This document shows, piece after piece, positions 1-9,780 of a stretch of DNA of 64,000 nt. Every line of letters begins with the position of its first letter. The first letter of the stretch is position 1. Origin of the DNA: Nilaparvata lugens (lineage: Eukaryota > Arthropoda > Insecta > Hemiptera > Delphacidae); the NCBI RefSeq assembly GCF_014356525.2, contig NC_052508.1, positions 55,066,497 through 55,130,496 of the forward strand. Reading direction: 5' to 3'. The translations under genes were made by a program, and so were the position numbers. Below the pieces are notes generated by a model. That model did not search any database, was not told the origin of the DNA, and was given only the letters and a program-made list of their open reading frames with translations.

Positions 1-1360
1 CCTCATTACGATGTTATCAAATTACTGTGATGTTCAGAAGTAAGTTGAAACCTATCTTGAGTCTAGTCGTGAACATGAATTGAAGCCATAGATCGATCGA
101 ATAATGGTCGATCTGGAATATTAGTTGGATAGATTTATAAAATATAATAAATTATAATACCCTTTTTAGAAATTGATAAAATAATAGATTAGAAATACAA
201 ATGATAACTTATTTATTACTTTATTTTATGCATAAAAAAAAGAAGGTGGCCCTGAATACAAACATTTTAAGTGGTTGAATAGAATTTCAAGTTCAGTTTT
301 ATTTTATTTTAGAAAAAGTATTATTTCTTTTTATTTCATTTCAAACTCTTGTATTGATGAAAGGTAATATTGAGGATATCTGTTTCCACTTATTGATTAC
401 TCAAAAATTTCGATAATTTTAAATCAATCTATAAATTACACAGTAAATTGGAATGTAAGATGTTGTATGGTTCATCACTTAATGGGAAAACTTCCAAACC
501 ACTACCAAAATCTATTTTCAAAATGCTAGTTCAAAGCAGTTGTGAACTGCTCACACGTATGCATACCTCTCTCTCAGAGAGAGGCGAACTACACTCAAAA
601 GACTCAAAAGCAAATGTTCACAGCATTGTATCCCGTTTCCCTTACATCTCTTTTGTTTTTGTCAAGAAAAAACCTTTGGCGCTGTGGGAATGCTCTCTCA
701 TATTCCGCTGTATTACCACAATTTGAACATTTCGTGATGCAGTATAAAGCTTCCTCGTTCTTCATTACCACAAGTGTGTTCTATGTTCATATTTTGAACA
801 CAATATGATTGATTTTTACAACGAACAGTTTTTACGGATGAGAGCCTACTCTACATAATGACTGGGACATCGTGGTAATAAATAATGCATAAGGTCACTT
901 CGTCCATTAATACTAGTATTAGCATACAATATGAGAAGAGTAGAACTACTCATATAATGATAAGAGTGCTCAAGGATTATTATTTATAATTGGAGATTAG
1001 CGAAATGTGATCTACAATATCGATTCCAACCTATTTCAACTATGGAGTTTGAAAAATGAATACACAAGACAGGTGTCAATGATTTTCACCTATTACATGA
1101 TAGAGGTTTTCCACAACTTTTAAGTTTTTGCTCTCCTGTAGAACTGTGTCAAACTGAGTTAGTCATAAGAAATTCTCCACGAGTAAACAGTAAAATATAA
1201 ATTCAGAAGGGAAACCGTGGTAGATCTTTCTATATGATTTATCACAAAAAATTGGAGTTCCTTCTACTAATTGGTTTTGCATATCACAAATATTAGTGTT
1301 TTTACACAGCCATCTCTAATAGGATGCCTCGGCTACAGGAAAAATGGCAAGTTGCATAAC
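1..1360. other. AT-rich stretch, no gene seen
   Basis: The open frames here are short, overlap each other and resemble no family I know. I see no transposon ends or tandem repeats beyond a short CTCTCTCAGAGAGAG palindrome near 571. I treat it as unannotated intergenic DNA. Confidence 0.5.
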
Positions 1361-1945
1361 TATAATGAGGTCCACGTTATAATGGCTGAGGAGAAATATA
1401 GGAGAAAAACGTTGCCGATCCTCTGTCTTGTCAATGCCTGTAAGGCATAGACGGTAGCTGATACAGGTTTATTGATGTAATATTTATGTATTTATTTATT
1501 CGTGGACAGAATCACAAATCATATAAATATGATTAGGAAGGAACAACAGGCTTGGCCCAAATCTATTCCATTCCATAATATTTATGTATTTATTCATTCG
1601 TGGACAGAATCACAAATCATATAAATATGATTAGGGAGGAACAACAGGCTTGGCCCAAATCTATTCCATTCCCTAATTTTGATAAATATTAACTGTTCAT
1701 TCTTGTTTAAAATAATCAATTATATTTTGATAAGAAATTATATTTTTTAATGATTTCATGAGGAATTTTCATAACTAAGATGACATATTTGGTTAATTAA
1801 TTATTCATTCTTCATTGTTAAAAGATGATCTGGCAACAGAGCAAAGCGAGAAAGAGATAGCGCTATCCGCTTTGTTGAATGATAGACAAGGATAACCATA
1901 CCATTGCTAATCAAACACTGCCATTATAACGTGGACCTCACTATA
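1361..1945. mobile_element. MITE family A, copy 1, with nested retroposon
   Basis: The left end reads TATAATGAGGTCCACGTTAT and the right end is its near-perfect inverted complement, ending ACGTGGACCTCACTATA. The same termini recur at least six more times in the window. The TA at both edges fits a Tc1/mariner-type target duplication. Comparison with copy 4 shows that about 200 bp near 1478-1690 is a later insertion, namely two tandem copies of the short retroposon described elsewhere. No transposase is encoded, so this is a non-autonomous element. Confidence 0.85.
1478..1690 (-). repeat. Short retroposon, tandemly doubled, nested in MITE A1
   Basis: Two copies about 96 bp apart share the string TTCGTGGACAGAATCACAAA and the AACAGGCTTGGCCC core. 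Read on the minus strand, each ends in an AATAAATA-type tail. The same core (GGGCT..GCCT.TTG...TCCCAATCAT plus AATA-rich tail) occurs near 4470, 22950, 23020, 30340, 44340, 44530 and 54520. It looks like a SINE or the shared 3' end of a LINE. Confidence 0.65.
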
Positions 1946-3439
1946 GCTTGAAACTAGTGAAGAGCAAGTAAACCTTGAATGAAATAGCTTGAAAATGTAT
2001 TGATAAGTATTTTTATGAACACATTTAGCCATTCTAGCTAAACCTTGACTGAGTTTGCAGCGTTGCCAGCTCGTTAAGCATGGCATCCTACTATATAGAT
2101 TATAGATGTGGTAATATCCATTTCAGATTCGATAGATCCATGTTGTGATAATATCCATTTCAGACCTGATAGATCCAATTCATAATACAAGTATTGTTTG
2201 AACTATTCCAATATGTTTCAACATTTGAGAGCTGAATTGATTGGGATGATCTATAATTCAATTGCACAAGTGGAGGACCCATTTCAGGTTAAATGATAGA
2301 ATTTTGATCTAAATTGATGGAATTACAAATAGAGAGTTATTGATAATTACTAATTGTGAAAAATATATTCGGGCACTCGTTTATGGCAAAACAAAGCATA
2401 AATAATATTAATGCATTGATAGGCAAATCATACACTTCAACTTCAAACACTTGAAGGATTTATATTATTTCATGTCATGCCATAGCCTCATTACCATGAT
2501 AACCCACTTCCCATGAATCCAATTTTTCTCATTCATTCATTCATTCATTTCTACTCCAATCTGAGAGTTAGTTTAACTGACATTGAGGATGGTACACCAA
2601 TTTCAAAAATCATTATTTTTAGAAATGTCGATTGATTATATCATAAGATCGATTTGTAAACTATAACTCTATTTCTCTCAAGTCATAGTAGATAATCATA
2701 TCCAAATTTGAATCGTTTTTAGCTTCTAAAACTTCAATCATACCATTAACGTTATGAATATGCCATATTGAATCATTAAATATAATTAGTTTTCATCCAC
2801 AAGAACTGTTGATACACTATTCTAATAATCATATTCTCACCATGTAGATCATTGAAATTTCAGTATAAAAATGACAGTCAATAAACTTAGATTAAAATGA
2901 ATTTATAAACAATTACGCCACCAATCTTTACTAAATGGGTGGAGAACACACCACTTGTTTTACATTTCTCATCTATCATCACCACATAAATAATAATTAG
3001 TTCCAATATACAAGATGATAACTCCACATAAATCAACTCAAATCAGTGCAAATTGCATTTGAAAGCCCCAATTACAGCGGTCAAGTTTCCCCCACCAACT
3101 CTCCATTGAGCAATACACTCCATTATTGTACCGATTATCATGCCCCAATTAACAATTCTTCAATGGACACACATTGGATTTGAAACAAGATTATTGATAA
3201 AAATTACCCGAACTTATCAGATCTGGGAGAGATCAATTCGATGTTTATTTTGTGAGATGGGTAAGATTGAGTGTTTCGTTTTCAACCACTCTTTCTTAAT
3301 CCATGTTGGTTGTAACTGATATCTGTCATTGGATTCTTTGTGGATGAATCAACGCTCAAGCGTTCACGTTCTTAGTTGAATAGTTTGGTAACAAGGTTTC
3401 CAACAAAGTTAGCCAGTGTGTGATGAGCTAAAAGGAAAA
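1946..3439. other. Non-coding stretch with minor repeats
   Basis: No gene is recognisable. A 40-bp unit (GATAATATCCATTTCAGA...GATAGATCCA) occurs twice in tandem at about 2107-2182, and a short CATT microsatellite lies near 2533-2553. The rest is AT-rich sequence without visible structure. Confidence 0.45.
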
Positions 3440-3840
3440 CTTCAATCGAATTAGGCGACAGTATTGACCCCCTTGGGCGCTAAGTGGATGGTGTTGACGA
3501 GTGATTCCAATTTACAGTGACTGACCTTTTTGCTGGGTGCAAATCTACGTTGATAGACGCCGATTCACGTCTCCATCCGAGCTGGTCGTCGCTTAGATGA
3601 AGTGCTCCAGTAAAGCAGGGATTTCAAAGCACGAAAAAGTCTTGTAACGCCTGAAATCGCGAAAGCTGCAACCCGCCAGAGCTATGGCTGACCTAGGAGC
3701 CGCGTTGATCGATAATCGCACCGATCCACTGCGCATGCGCTGCACGATCCTACTGCTGTCTGGCGGCCAAATTTGAAACGTCGCAAATCTTTACCTGGTT
3801 CTTGTTCTTCTTGGTGTTCTTCATGCTCATGCTCTCAACT
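3440..3840. promoter_or_regulatory. GC-rich, CpG-containing island with NRF-1-like site
   Basis: This 400-bp patch is clearly richer in G, C and CpG than its surroundings. It contains the palindrome CTGCGCATGCGCTG at 3729-3742, which matches the NRF-1 consensus core GCGCATGCGC exactly. Such islands in AT-rich insect genomes often mark promoters or first exons. No coding exon can be assigned on either side, so strand and target gene are unknown. Confidence 0.4.
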
Positions 3841-4272
3841 CTCAACTTTCAACCACCCAGTACACACACAACAGTTGCGACGATGTAGATAACACGTCTC
3901 TCAATTATCCACGTGAACTTTACAAAGTTTGCTCCACTCAAGAAATTTCTAACTCTGTTATTAATTTGTGACTCGACAGTAGTGTAGTTTCCCAAGAAGA
4001 ATGTATTCGAATCATTATTCTCCGACACCAATGAAAAATATCAATAAATGGAAGGAAATAGGTCGAACCGGGAAATAGCAGAGACACTTGTACAACGTTC
4101 ATACGCTAAACAAATAGTACTGTCTGTTAAACACTTTTCTAATCATTGAAAACTTTTTAAATATAAATTTAAATATAAATTGAAATATAATATAAATTAA
4201 AACAGGAGACACAAGATATGAATAGATTGAAAACACTTAAAAACTTACATTATAAACGGAAATTTTCGGGAA

Positions 4273-4342
4273 CCAAGTTCCCTTCCTCAACCGAGCAGTG
4301 AGTGGTCTCACTGTGAGTGATCGGTTGAGGAAGGGCTTGGGA
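4273..4342. repeat. Hairpin with 20-bp arms
   Basis: The left arm CCCTTCCTCAACCGA pairs with the right arm TCGGTTGAGGAAGGG across a loop of about 27 bp. The pairing continues outward with one or two mismatches. It may be a terminal remnant of a foldback element, but no second copy is in the window. Confidence 0.6.
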
Positions 4343-4454
4343 AGGGAAAAGTTCATGACTTTTTAAATACATTTTATGAGAAAAAATATATGTTTGATGT
4401 TGAATTATATTAGATTATCCTGAGGACGTTTCACTGATCATAATAATTATGTTA

Positions 4455-4545
4455 GCTATTATTTATTTATTCATTCAACAGAGACAAAATCACGTAATCA
4501 TAAAATGATTGGAGATGAAAAAAACAGGCTTATAGCCCTTATTGC
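4455..4545 (-). repeat. Short retroposon copy
   Basis: The plus strand shows TTATTTATTCATTCAACAGA followed by a diverged AACAGGCTTATAGCCC core. This is the reverse complement of the short retroposon family with an AATA-rich tail. It is old and degenerate. Confidence 0.5.
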
Positions 4546-4613
4546 AGATTATAGTAATAGGCTTATTATTGGAGATGTGTGGGATATGCAATAAATTATA
4601 TTCCCGCATAAAT

Positions 4614-4749
4614 ATTACGTATTAACGTCCCCCGGTCAGCACTTTGCCCTGGGGTAAAAGTGCCTACAATGATTTGCTTTGTAAGTTATACTGTTTTTTT
4701 GTGTGATAACTGAATAAAGGCCATTTTATTATTATTATTACGTATTAAC
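4614..4749 (+). mobile_element. 5'-truncated LINE 3' end with 13-bp target duplication
   Basis: ATTACGTATTAAC occurs at 4614-4626 and again at 4737-4749. Between the copies lies about 110 bp ending AATAAAGGCCATTTTATTATT, a typical LINE-like tail with (ATT)n. A perfect 13-bp direct repeat around a tailed segment is the classic sign of target-primed reverse transcription with strong 5' truncation. The clade cannot be told from so little sequence. Confidence 0.8.
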
Positions 4750-5589
4750 ATATTATTCGTGAAAATTTATAAATTTCATAAGCATTACAAATCAGAAACT
4801 AGAAAAACAATAAGGGCTCAACGCCAAAGTCACATGCGTTTCTCAGACGAGTCGGCAGGGCAGGAAGCTCTCCGATTGGCGGATTGGTTTGGAGTTGGCA
4901 ATCAGCTGATAATCGGGGAGCTTGCTGTCATGCCGAATAGTTTGAAAAACGCCTTATTTGTCTTGGCTATAAGGATATTATTCCTAATCCATTAACCCAG
5001 ATACATTGTAGTAGGGAGAAGTCTGAAAGAAAATCATTCCAAACTTTTGAATGTATAGTACAGTTGTAGTACTGGTAGTTCATATTTTGACGTAGTTCAT
5101 ATACTTTTTTATGACGATGAAAATGTAGAGCTTCAAAGTGGGATGCATTTTAGTATTCAATAGTCACAACCTACAACGGAAAGATTGTTTTATACCTTCC
5201 AATATTTGTTAGTCGTCAAATTCAATGCCGGAAAAGCATCAAACAAACGAATAATTCTCCTTTGAAAAGGGGCAGAAGACGTAGATTGTATTCGATTGAG
5301 AATAGAGCAGAGATGAAGGGTGATTGAACAAACACTGTATTGTGATTCTCTTATTCGATCGAACCGGGAAATCAAACAGATTCCTTGGTTCAATAGGTTT
5401 CTTGTGAGTATGTTTATAAAACCTTCACCTTGAGGAATATAAATACATTAATCATAGATTCCTTGCTTTACCTCATCAAGCCTTGACGTTTTTTATTCTT
5501 CTTGAAATGAAATGATGTTACGTTTCACATCCAAAATGTCTACGCACAAGTCAATAGCTCATTCTAATTTTAAAAAATTGATGTCAGTC
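4750..5589. other. No gene seen
   Basis: Short open frames only, none with recognisable domains. The part around 4830-4940 is a little GC-richer than its surroundings but gives no motif I can name. Confidence 0.4.
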
Positions 5590-5745
5590 ACTTTCATAGT
5601 GCTATCGGATGGGCACGTTAAACTGTCGGTCCCGGCTGAAGTATGACAGTCGTAAGGCCCACTGACGGCTCAAATGATATATTTAGGCGGTGGGATCTTC
5701 CCGCAAGGGACTCCCCACCAACAAAAGCCATACGAATTTACTTTT
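5590..5745 (+). repeat. Retroelement 3' tail remnant (RTE/R1-like)
   Basis: The stretch GGGCACGTTAAACTGTCGGT followed by CCCGGCTGAAGTATGACAGTCG and a GGCGGTGGGATC block resembles the conserved 3' region of widespread arthropod non-LTR retrotransposons. No protein-coding part remains. The family name rests on memory of the motif style. Confidence 0.45.
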
Positions 5746-5814
5746 TTTTTACTTTCATAAAATATTGGTACATGATTGAAAGAGTGATGTGCAACTTTCA
5801 GCAATCACAACCTT

Positions 5815-6110
5815 CTAAATGCGAACGCACACAGCCGTAGACAGATGTATGCAGACGGACAGAGGAAAAAAATCAAACTCGAGCAGACATTGAAACAGAC
5901 GGACGTGTGTGTGCGGTACAACATTTGAACACATGGGGAAGGATTTTTGCTCAGTCTATCTCGAGCAGAGAGTATAGAATGTAACATTCACATATAGAAT
6001 GTAGCATAGAATGTAAAATTCTCATATAGAATTACATTCTATCCTCACTGGTCTGGACTCTTGAGACGTCTGCAAACGTCTGCCTGCTGCTGTGTGCGTT
6101 TGCTTTTAAA
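5815..6110. mobile_element. MITE with about 40-bp inverted ends
   Basis: The left end GCGAACGCACACAGC..AGACAGA pairs with the right end, which reads TGTGTGCGTTTGC on the plus strand. Pairing extends inward through TGCAGACG on the left and CGTCTGCA on the right. The interior has repeats of ATAGAATGTAA and no coding frame. I see no clean target duplication. Confidence 0.6.
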
Positions 6111-6140
6111 AGATTGGGATCGCTCCTTGGTGCACAATTC

Positions 6141-7235
6141 AAGATTCAAGATTCAAGATTCTTCATTGCCAGAACAACTTTACATTGTATGAGCACGTCA
6201 AAAATTAATAACAATAATAAAACACTTGTGAAATAAAAGATAAATTGTGATATAAAATTAAGCATATGATAAAAGAAATCGTATAATATATGAAGATATT
6301 ACAATAACAATTTGTCTTAGTCTTAGGAACAAACTACAATTCATATTAATAAGTTATTCAGTTTTACCAAAAAATAAAAGGTAAATGTTGCATCATGAGC
6401 ATTCATAATATTGTAGACTGAAAATACTCATCTACCGAATAGTATGCACTCTCTGTCAATTTATTTTTTAAAATTTGTTTGAATTCATAGATTGGCAGCT
6501 CTCTAATTTCTAAAGAAAGATTGTTATAAATTTTGGCTTGTTGAAAAATATGGCTATTTCTTGTCTTGGAGAGTCTTATTTGAGGCAGTGATAGATCATT
6601 GCCACGTCGGGTGGAGTAAGAATGATTGGCTCCCAGACGCGGAAAAGATTCTATATTCATTTTAACATATAGCAAGGTATGAAGAATAAAGAGAGAAGGG
6701 AACGTTAGAATTTTCAGACTTCGAAAACTCTCTTTACAAGACTCTCTGTTCTTCAAGTTATTCAATACTTTCACTGCCTTTTTTTGCCAAATAAAAACCT
6801 TTGTTGCATGACAAGAGTCGCCCCAGAGACGAATTCCATAGGAGATGAGGGATTGGAAAAGTCCATAATACACAAGTAACAAAGATTCAGCATTCAAAGA
6901 TAACTTGAGTCTCCTTAAAAGAAAAACAACTCTGGAGAGTCTCCTGCACAAACTCAAGATATGAGGCTCCCAACCCAATCTTCTCTCCAATGTAAATCCC
7001 AACAGTTTGACATTATTCTTGACATTAGAATCCTCAGGGGGACCCCTAAGGGAGAAGCATATATATTCAGTCTTACTCTCATTAATGACTAGATTATTTG
7101 ATTCAAACCACAACTTTGCAGAGTTAAGGGCTCCCAACAGCTTCCCAACCTCTTCTAAATTCCAATTATGTACCAATTTTATAGAAGCAGCTGACATCAT
7201 TGTTCTTTTTCTACTGAGGATGATACCCACATGAC
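6141..7235 (-). pseudogene. LINE ORF2 C-terminal fragment (reverse transcriptase)
   Basis: An uninterrupted frame of 275 codons runs on the minus strand from 7230 to 6403. It matches the part of a non-LTR reverse transcriptase after the YADD box: a TMMSAAS stretch, WFESNNLVINESKTEYICFS, LLGFTLERRLGWEPHI, YYGLFQSLISYGIRLWG and WQKKAVKVL are typical of Jockey/I-type elements. The catalytic YADD, all upstream motifs and the endonuclease are missing, so the copy is 5'-truncated near 7210. Below 6403 lies a 3' UTR, and the element ends near 6141 in three tandem TTGAATC units. The frame is open, but without the catalytic core it cannot work. The N-terminal dozen residues come from flanking DNA. A relative lies at 60789-61034. 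Confidence 0.8.
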
Positions 7236-8000
7236 CTTCCAGGCTTGTCTGGTATATGGAAAAAATGCAGGACTAGAATGACGCCCAGCATAACGTGAGG
7301 AAACAACATAAATAAATGGATTTCTTTCATGTTGTATTCATTAGCCCTCCCTCTTCCGAGGGTAGCTCTACCTACAGTGGCATCAGAGTGAAAGAGTGAG
7401 CCGCCTTTCGACTTCTAGCTTGGGAAGAAGGCCGGAGATTGATAACGTTAGAATGAATTTCTCGAGGCCGGCCGTTCCCGCGCAGAACTGGGTTGGCTTG
7501 AGCGCAAAACAAGGAAAGAAAATATTGCTTCTTACTCCCTGGCTTGAGGGAAAGGAGGACAGTTGGCTCTCAAGCTGTGGTGTCGACATGAATAATAAAT
7601 TAAGTGGAAGAACGTTTGAGATAAAGCCTAAACACACCAAGCCACTCAACTCGGAACAGCCACGTTGTTAGAGCTCCACACGGACCGTTTCTTAACTTCA
7701 CTCAACTTCATTCACACCCTCCTGCCCTGTACTTAGTCTCAGTGGAAACTGGAAAGTGCACATTTCCCAACTTCTGCACCGTGCACCTGCATACTGTACT
7801 TGAAAATTTCAGTTGCACGGCTGAGATCGCATGATTAAAAATGCGAAATCATACACGTGTTTAATGAGAGTGAATGAGAAATTACATTTGGGATCTCGTT
7901 CAATAATAATTTTATATTTAATAGAGTTCTTAATTAAAAAGTAGGAAAATGGAAAAGTTTGAGTAGAAGTAGAAGGATTTAGTTTTTATTATTATAGTTT
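7236..8000. other. Unassigned, partly GC-rich segment
   Basis: A frame of 91 codons (7396-7671, plus) and an opposing one of 88 codons overlap in a moderately GC-rich patch. Neither shows a domain I recognise, and both may be chance frames. No transposon ends are visible. Confidence 0.35.
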
Positions 8001-8004
8001 GCGG

Positions 8005-8104
8005 TCGTCATTTCTTTTTTTTTCTCAATCATTTTAATTACGTGTTTGTACAAATCAAGTTCCACATGGACATTGATGGATATTACGATAATGGTTACCC
8101 TAAA
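8005..8104 (+). repeat. Left copy of a 100-bp duplicated flank
   Basis: This segment, ending GATAATGGTTACCC, is repeated at about 8308-8412 with roughly 20 percent divergence. The MITE at 8101-8291 separates the two copies, and the left copy stops exactly at the MITE edge. Confidence 0.75.
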
Positions 8105-8291
8105 GCTGCGTTTACACCAAAGTTATCAACAAAATGTTTATTTTTCCGTCCATATAGATTATATTAGATTGAACAGAACTTGACAAACACATATGTCCAT
8201 TATGTGTATATGAGTTATGTTCAATCTAATAGAATCTATGTGGACGGAGAAATAAACATTTTGTTAATAACTCTGGTATAAACGCAGCTTA
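8101..8291. mobile_element. MITE family B, copy 1
   Basis: The termini TAAAGCTGCGTTTACACCA and TGGTATAAACGCAGCTTA are inverted repeats continuing through the AACAAAATGTTTA stretch. Much of the element is palindromic: TTAGATTGAACA on the left faces TGTTCAATCTAA on the right. It has no coding capacity. TA borders suggest a TA target. Confidence 0.85.
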
Positions 8292-8307
8292 ACTGGATTG
8301 GAATAGT

Positions 8308-8412
8308 TCGCCATTTATTTTTTCTCTCAACCATTCTAATTATGTGTTTCGGCAAACTGAGTTTTACATAAACGTTGATGAATTTTATGATAATGGTTAC
8401 CCTAAATTAATT
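8308..8412 (+). repeat. Right copy of the duplicated flank
   Basis: It is homologous to 8005-8104. The copy continues past the point where the left copy is cut by the MITE, reading ACCCTAAATTAATTG, and so preserves the presumed empty TA site. Confidence 0.75.
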
Positions 8413-8471
8413 GAAATAGTTACAATCTGGCTTTCAAGTTCACCCTACTATTGAATTAAAATTATCTAGGT

Positions 8472-8705
8472 ATGATAATTGTTTTTTCTGTCATTGATTC
8501 AAGGACTGCGAAGAAAGTTTTCAGATCCAATCCAGGAGGAAGAAGATTGAGGGGAAGGCCAAGAATGAGCTGGATTGATGACGTCGAAACTGACTTGAGG
8601 CAGAGGATGGTGAAGAAAAGCGCAAAATTGAGAAGAATGGAGAGACATACCGCGGGAGGCCAACACCCTCAATGGGTTGTAGAGCCGAAGAGGAAGTATC
8701 ATTGA
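8472..8705 (+). pseudogene. C-terminal scrap of a non-LTR retrotransposon ORF
   Basis: The 77-codon frame contains GRRLRGRPRMSWIDDVETDL followed by a basic tail. This matches the extreme C-terminus of RTE-like reverse transcriptases, where a G-R-P-r-x-x-W-x-D-x-V-x-x-D-L signature is common. No reverse transcriptase motif precedes it. Similar scraps occur at 19365-19620 (plus) and near 24020 (minus). Confidence 0.6.
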
Positions 8706-8765
8706 TTAATGTGAATAGATCTACGAAACTATTGCACAAAGAGGTGTGAACCATTTCGAAGAGGT

Positions 8766-8890
8766 TTGAGTGAAAGAGTTTACTTCCCCTCGCGTTTGGG
8801 CGGGAGGAGGTAAACCAATACCTACTATTAATAAGTAATAGTAGGTATTGAGTAAACTCTTTCATTCAGACCGCCCAAACGCAAGGGAAG
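8766..8890. repeat. Compact foldback repeat
   Basis: AATACCTACTATTA and TAATAGTAGGTATT form a perfect stem at 8817-8851. The outer arms share GCGTTTGGGCGG with its complement, and GTGAAAGAGTTTAC with its complement, in shuffled order. It is a small hairpin element or a rearranged MITE end. Confidence 0.65.
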
Positions 8891-9780
8891 TAGATGGATA
8901 GTGGTGAGGAATGGACCTCAAGACTTGTCTATACGATGGTAAGATTGATATGAGGGAAAATAAGCTTCCTAACATTGGGAATCGATTGGCTTTGTGGTCG
9001 CGCTGTTATCAATCGATAAGATAAGATCGATAATCCATGCGCCTGCTACAAATACCTCTTATTACTTCAGGCCCCACAACTTATCAATGACGTCATAAAA
9101 TGTAGATTGATTCTTCCTTGAATTAAAGTAGAGTTTCTACTCAATGTATCAATGTAATGCTCTCCAACTTTTGAAGTAATATTAGGTATTGGTTCAACTT
9201 TTCTAAAAACAAAATTCATGAATTTGAAAATCGCTTCCTGGTGGTTCCATACCCACCTAAGGTTGTGTGTTCTCTCATCACTCATCATGTTTCACATACA
9301 TGTTTTTCATGTTACCCACATACAAGCCTTGAGCTCAGAAAAAATAACTTGTTTTCCACAAAAATCTTCAACCAAAATTAACTGCACGATAGAGAGATAT
9401 TAGGCTATGGATTATCGTTTTGTTTTATTCAACTTTCTCTATTGTTTTCATACATATCTATGATATTGTATGATTTGTTTTTATGAAGTTCTGCCCCAAA
9501 CAAAACAATATCAACCTTTTGTTGATTAAAATTTACACTATAAACAGATATATTGTGGAATTTCTCCATATTAAGGTGACAAAACTATATTGTCAGTTCC
9601 ACAATTATACAATGCATAAGTATAATTATGTGGAACTGACAATATCGTATTTATTCCACCATAATTTTGCTGATAGTTGGTTTTGAAGAGACAAGAGAGA
9701 CCTTCCAATACCCAACTAAAACCAAATTCCTATTTAGCATTGTATCAGTTATATTCTGTTATAAACTATTGGAAAATGCT
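8891..9780. other. Non-coding, one strong hairpin
   Basis: No gene is visible. A near-perfect stem is at 9587-9610 and 9620-9645 (TGTCAGTTCCACAATTATAC against its complement). The rest is ordinary AT-rich DNA. Confidence 0.45.
9587..9645. repeat. 24-bp-arm hairpin
   Basis: The left arm (ATATTGTCAGTTCCACAATT) and the right arm are complementary over about 24 bp with a 9-bp loop. It is short enough to be a terminal hairpin of a lost element. No second copy is seen. Confidence 0.6.

Noticed and set aside
448..808. Overlapping 92- and 88-codon frames
   Set aside because: No domain, no splice context, and two overlapping frames in one stretch point to chance.
7007..7234. 75-codon plus frame
   Set aside because: It is the antisense shadow of the LINE reverse transcriptase fragment.
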